A stretch of DNA of 6,386 nt, from assembly GCA_001872985.1 (NCBI GenBank), contig MNYA01000454.1:1-6386 (forward strand). Direction: 5' to 3'. The notes beneath the pieces are model-generated. The model was not told the origin of the DNA. It saw nothing but the letters and a program-made list of their open reading frames with translations, and ran no database searches. Within the stretch, counting starts at the first letter, position 1. Every line of letters begins with the position of its first letter. Below, piece after piece: positions 6,327 to 6,386 of this stretch. The translations under genes and the position numbers were made by a program. Source of the DNA: a bacterium CG2_30_54_10. GTDB lineage: Bacteria > Muiribacteriota > Ozemobacteria > Ozemobacterales > Ozemobacteraceae.

Positions 6327-6386
6327 TTCGCCTCGCGAAGTGAATTCGCGAGGCTCATCCCCCGCGGTCGGGCGCTTTGCGCCCTC
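6303..6386 (-). repeat. Hairpin-rich intergenic repeat, copy 3 (cut by window end)
   Basis: This is the best-formed copy. It has three perfect stems in a row: a 7-bp G/C stem with loop ACGC (6309-6326), a 10-bp stem with loop GTGAA (6330-6339 with 6345-6354), and a 6-bp stem with loop TTT (6370-6375 with 6379-6384). Bases 6341-6386 are identical to 55-100. The element continues beyond the window, judging by the extended match between copies 1 and 2. Confidence 0.85.

Noticed and set aside
6303..6386. Integron attC-type recombination site or tRNA-like structure
   Set aside because: The three hairpins are consecutive and independent, no GTTRRRY / RYYYAAC core pair is visible, and no cloverleaf with tRNA invariant bases can be drawn.

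Overview
The window carries two long tandem plus-strand genes and about 670 bases of repeat-rich non-coding DNA. Both genes encode membrane-anchored SpoIIE/RsbU-type PP2C serine/threonine phosphatases with the same layout: one N-terminal membrane segment, a first extracytoplasmic domain of about 255 residues, a hairpin of two membrane segments, a second extracytoplasmic domain of about 280 residues, a fourth membrane segment, a HAMP linker and a C-terminal SpoIIE-type catalytic domain. They are clear paralogs from an old duplication.

Layout. 1-424 is non-coding and contains three different repeat-like blocks: a hairpin-rich repeat, a block resembling a common interspersed palindromic repeat, and tandem CACAGAG-type octamers. 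425-3262 is phosphatase A (945 aa). 3263-3383 is a short intergenic gap filled largely by an inverted copy of the hairpin repeat. 3384-6230 is phosphatase B; I use the internal ATG (948 aa) rather than the longest reading frame, which opens inside the repeat. 6231-6386 holds a weak terminator-like stem and a third copy of the hairpin repeat that runs off the window end.

How the genes work together (inference). Each protein should read an external or membrane cue and transmit it through HAMP to a cytoplasmic phosphatase. In characterised RsbU/SpoIIE systems the substrate is a phosphorylated STAS-domain anti-anti-sigma factor. No STAS protein, anti-sigma kinase, sigma factor or response regulator is encoded here, so the substrate must be elsewhere or just outside the window. 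Same orientation, a 121-base gap and no functional terminator in the gap suggest cotranscription.

Organism. Moderate GC content, many intergenic palindromic repeats and large HAMP-SpoIIE receptors suggest an environmental bacterium of a signalling-rich lineage (spirochaete, deltaproteobacterial, planctomycete or Riflebacteria-like). The sequence alone does not settle this; the window has no rRNA, tRNA or housekeeping gene.
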